From Mesorhizobium sp. CA8 (GTDB lineage: Bacteria; Pseudomonadota; Alphaproteobacteria; Rhizobiales; Rhizobiaceae): a stretch of 64,000 bases of DNA. The translations under genes and the position numbers were made by a program. The stretch covers positions 1-64,000 of the forward strand of contig NZ_JAIUHG010000012.1 in the NCBI RefSeq assembly GCF_020164955.1, given 5' to 3'. This document shows, one piece after another, positions 62,720 through 64,000 of the stretch. The notes under the pieces are model-generated. The model was not told where the DNA came from and did no database searches. It worked only from the letters and a program-made list of their open reading frames with translations. The first letter of the stretch is position 1, and each line of letters begins with the position of its first letter.

Positions 62720-64000
62720 TTAGGCTTGGTAGGTGATTCTCCCTCCGCAGATGGTGGTCACTGGACGCACGGTGTGCAGCGCTTCCGGCGCGATCGCCTC
62801 GATATCCGCCGACAAGACGACGATGTCGGCGAGACACCCGGTTTTTAGGCGACCCTTGCGATGCTCGTTGAACTCCGCATAAGCGCCCTCGACCGTGTAG
62901 CCCTCTATTGCTTCCTGCAACGAGAAGCTCTGGTCCGGCATGCCTTCTGCCCAAGGCTTGCGCATCACTGCCGCCTGGATGGACAGGATCGGATCGACTG
63001 GCGAAACCGGCCAATCGGAAGCGAAGACGACGCGCGCGCCGGCGTTCTTCAGCGTGCGCCAGGCATAGCTCAACGGCCACTTGTCGCGACCGATGCGCGA
63101 GATCGTCGGCTCCATCGGGAAGTTCAGCGCCCCCGGCGGATGCGCCGGCTGCATCGAGGCCAAAACGCCGAGCTCGGCGAAGCGCGGCACGTCGGAGGCC
63201 GTGATCACCTCGATATGCTCGATGCGGTGCCGGCTGTCGCGCCGGCCGTTCTTCTTCAGCGCCGCCTGGTAGCCGTCGAGCACCGCCCGCACAGCGCCGT
63301 CGCCGATTGAGTGCACGGCGATTTGTAGGCCGCGCCTGTCGGCCTCGACCGCCACCTCGGCGAAATGTTCCGGCGAAAACAGCGGCTCGCCGCGCCATCC
63401 GGGCCGGTCGGCATAGTCGTCGACCATCACCGCCGTCCAGGAATCCAGCACGCCGTCATAGAAGAGCTTGACCATGCCGGACGACAGCCATTCGGAATGA
63501 TAGGTCTGGGCCATCCGCGAGGCTTTATCCAGCATGTCCAGCTTCATGAAATTCTTGAAGTGGAACGGGATCTTGGTGCGGCACAGCAGCCGTCCCTCTT
63601 TTTCCAGCCCGGCCAGCAGCTCGAGCTGGTAGAGATTGCCGTCCATGTTCTGGATCGAGGTGATGCCGTGCTTGGCGCACCATTCAAGGCCGCGGTGCAT
63701 CAGGTCGCGATCGGCGGCCAGCTCCTTCGCCGAAGGATAAGGATCCGGCTCGGCGCCCTCGAGGCCAAGCCGTGTCCGGTTCGCCCCGTAATGGTCGAGA
63801 ACCGGTCCGAAGGCCTCGCCTTCGCGCAGCTCGCCGGCGGCAAGCCCGTCGGCGCCCATGACGACCTCATTGCCCTGTCCGACCTGCCGGCCATGGAGCA
63901 GCCCGGCCTCTTCCAGCGCCTTGGTGTTCGCCCACATCGTGTGGTGATCCGAAGCCGACATAGCGAAGGGCCGGTCGGGAATGATGCGGTCGAGATCGTG
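62720..64000 (-). CDS. YtcJ-like amidohydrolase, 5' end outside window
   Basis: This metal-dependent amidohydrolase (amidohydrolase 3 family) is cut by the right edge. The frame stays open to position 64000. Visible family features are DHHTMWANTKALEEAGL, AVHSIGDGAVRAVLDGYQ, HRIEHIEV, ASMQPAHP and VVFASDWPVSPVDPI, which carry the metal ligands and catalytic Asp region. The C-terminus ends in CGGRITYQA. It is on the same strand and upstream of the polyamine-type transporter operon, 139 bases from its start. It may remove acyl or carbamoyl groups from transported amines. Substrate unknown. Confidence 0.88.
   Translation of the reverse strand, partial: HDLDRIIPDRPFAMSASDHHTMWANTKALEEAGLLHGRQVGQGNEVVMGADGLAAGELREGEAFGPVLDHYGANRTRLGLEGAEPDPYPSAKELAADRDLMHRGLEWCAKHGITSIQNMDGNLYQLELLAGLEKEGRLLCRTKIPFHFKNFMKLDMLDKASRMAQTYHSEWLSSGMVKLFYDGVLDSWTAVMVDDYADRPGWRGEPLFSPEHFAEVAVEADRRGLQIAVHSIGDGAVRAVLDGYQAALKKNGRRDSRHRIEHIEVITASDVPRFAELGVLASMQPAHPPGALNFPMEPTISRIGRDKWPLSYAWRTLKNAGARVVFASDWPVSPVDPILSIQAAVMRKPWAEGMPDQSFSLQEAIEGYTVEGAYAEFNEHRKGRLKTGCLADIVVLSADIEAIAPEALHTVRPVTTICGGRITYQA

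Overview
The window is GC-rich, densely coded DNA from an alphaproteobacterium, most likely a Mesorhizobium-like member of the Rhizobiales. The best evidence is a cluster of CtrA cell-cycle genes: eipA (DUF1134), chpT, a single-domain receiver, ctrA, fliJ and sciP. TTAA-type CtrA boxes and GANTC (CcrM) methylation sites support this, and so do Rhizobiales-style ABC operons, an ECF42/DGPF pair and a bacterial topoisomerase IB. The genus is inferred from gene content and general resemblance. No database search was possible.

Layout. Positions 1-70 look like the end of an IS21-type element. Positions 129-2140 hold leuA behind a leader peptide with a run of Leu codons. Positions 2.4-9.05 kb hold housekeeping and unknown genes: a membrane TPR protein, an alpha/beta hydrolase, a CtrA-boxed membrane protein, a metallophosphoesterase, a Nudix hydrolase, a low-GC membrane protein and a glutathionyl-hydroquinone reductase. 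Positions 9.2-14.1 kb hold a GNAT-SDR-CaiB-HugZ-like run, an ArsR regulator and a SpoU methyltransferase. Positions 14.3-21.2 kb are the CtrA neighbourhood, interrupted by an HxlR/quinone oxidoreductase pair. Positions 21.4-30.4 kb hold mnmA, a Gfo/Idh oxidoreductase, tRNA-Met(CAT), a YgiQ radical SAM protein, an RsmB-like methyltransferase, two SDRs and an unknown protein with a tandem operator-like repeat.

Positions 30.4-37.9 kb form a ROK-regulated sugar operon: binding protein, two permeases, SIS protein, PfkB kinase and ATPase. Its gene set matches the Bacillus frl (fructosamine) system. An ALDH7-type aldehyde dehydrogenase converges on it. Positions 39.7-41.4 kb hold an ECF42 sigma factor behind a DGPF gene, with a matching promoter. 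Positions 41.4-44.6 kb hold topoisomerase IB and two glycosyltransferases with a coupled 35-residue ORF. Positions 44.6-51.3 kb hold the most enigmatic system: transglutaminase, circularly permuted ATP-grasp/Alpha-E fusion and transglutaminase-DUF2126. This set has been predicted to make or modify peptides but its product is unknown.

Positions 51.4-55.9 kb hold glutaryl-CoA dehydrogenase with a divergent LysR regulator, then tex. Positions 56-64 kb hold a minus-strand run: amidohydrolase (cut by the window edge), a spermidine/putrescine-type ABC transporter and two tandem beta-lactamase-fold hydrolases. This looks like uptake plus hydrolysis of an amide or ester of an amine.

Main regulatory observations: a perfect CtrA box before an unknown gene at 5296; three phased CtrA-like half-sites before sciP; five GANTC sites between ctrA and fliJ; tandem palindromes before the glutathionyl-hydroquinone reductase gene; a long hairpin with a GCAA loop before the Nudix gene; and a perfect 10-bp inverted repeat between the ROK gene and its operon.
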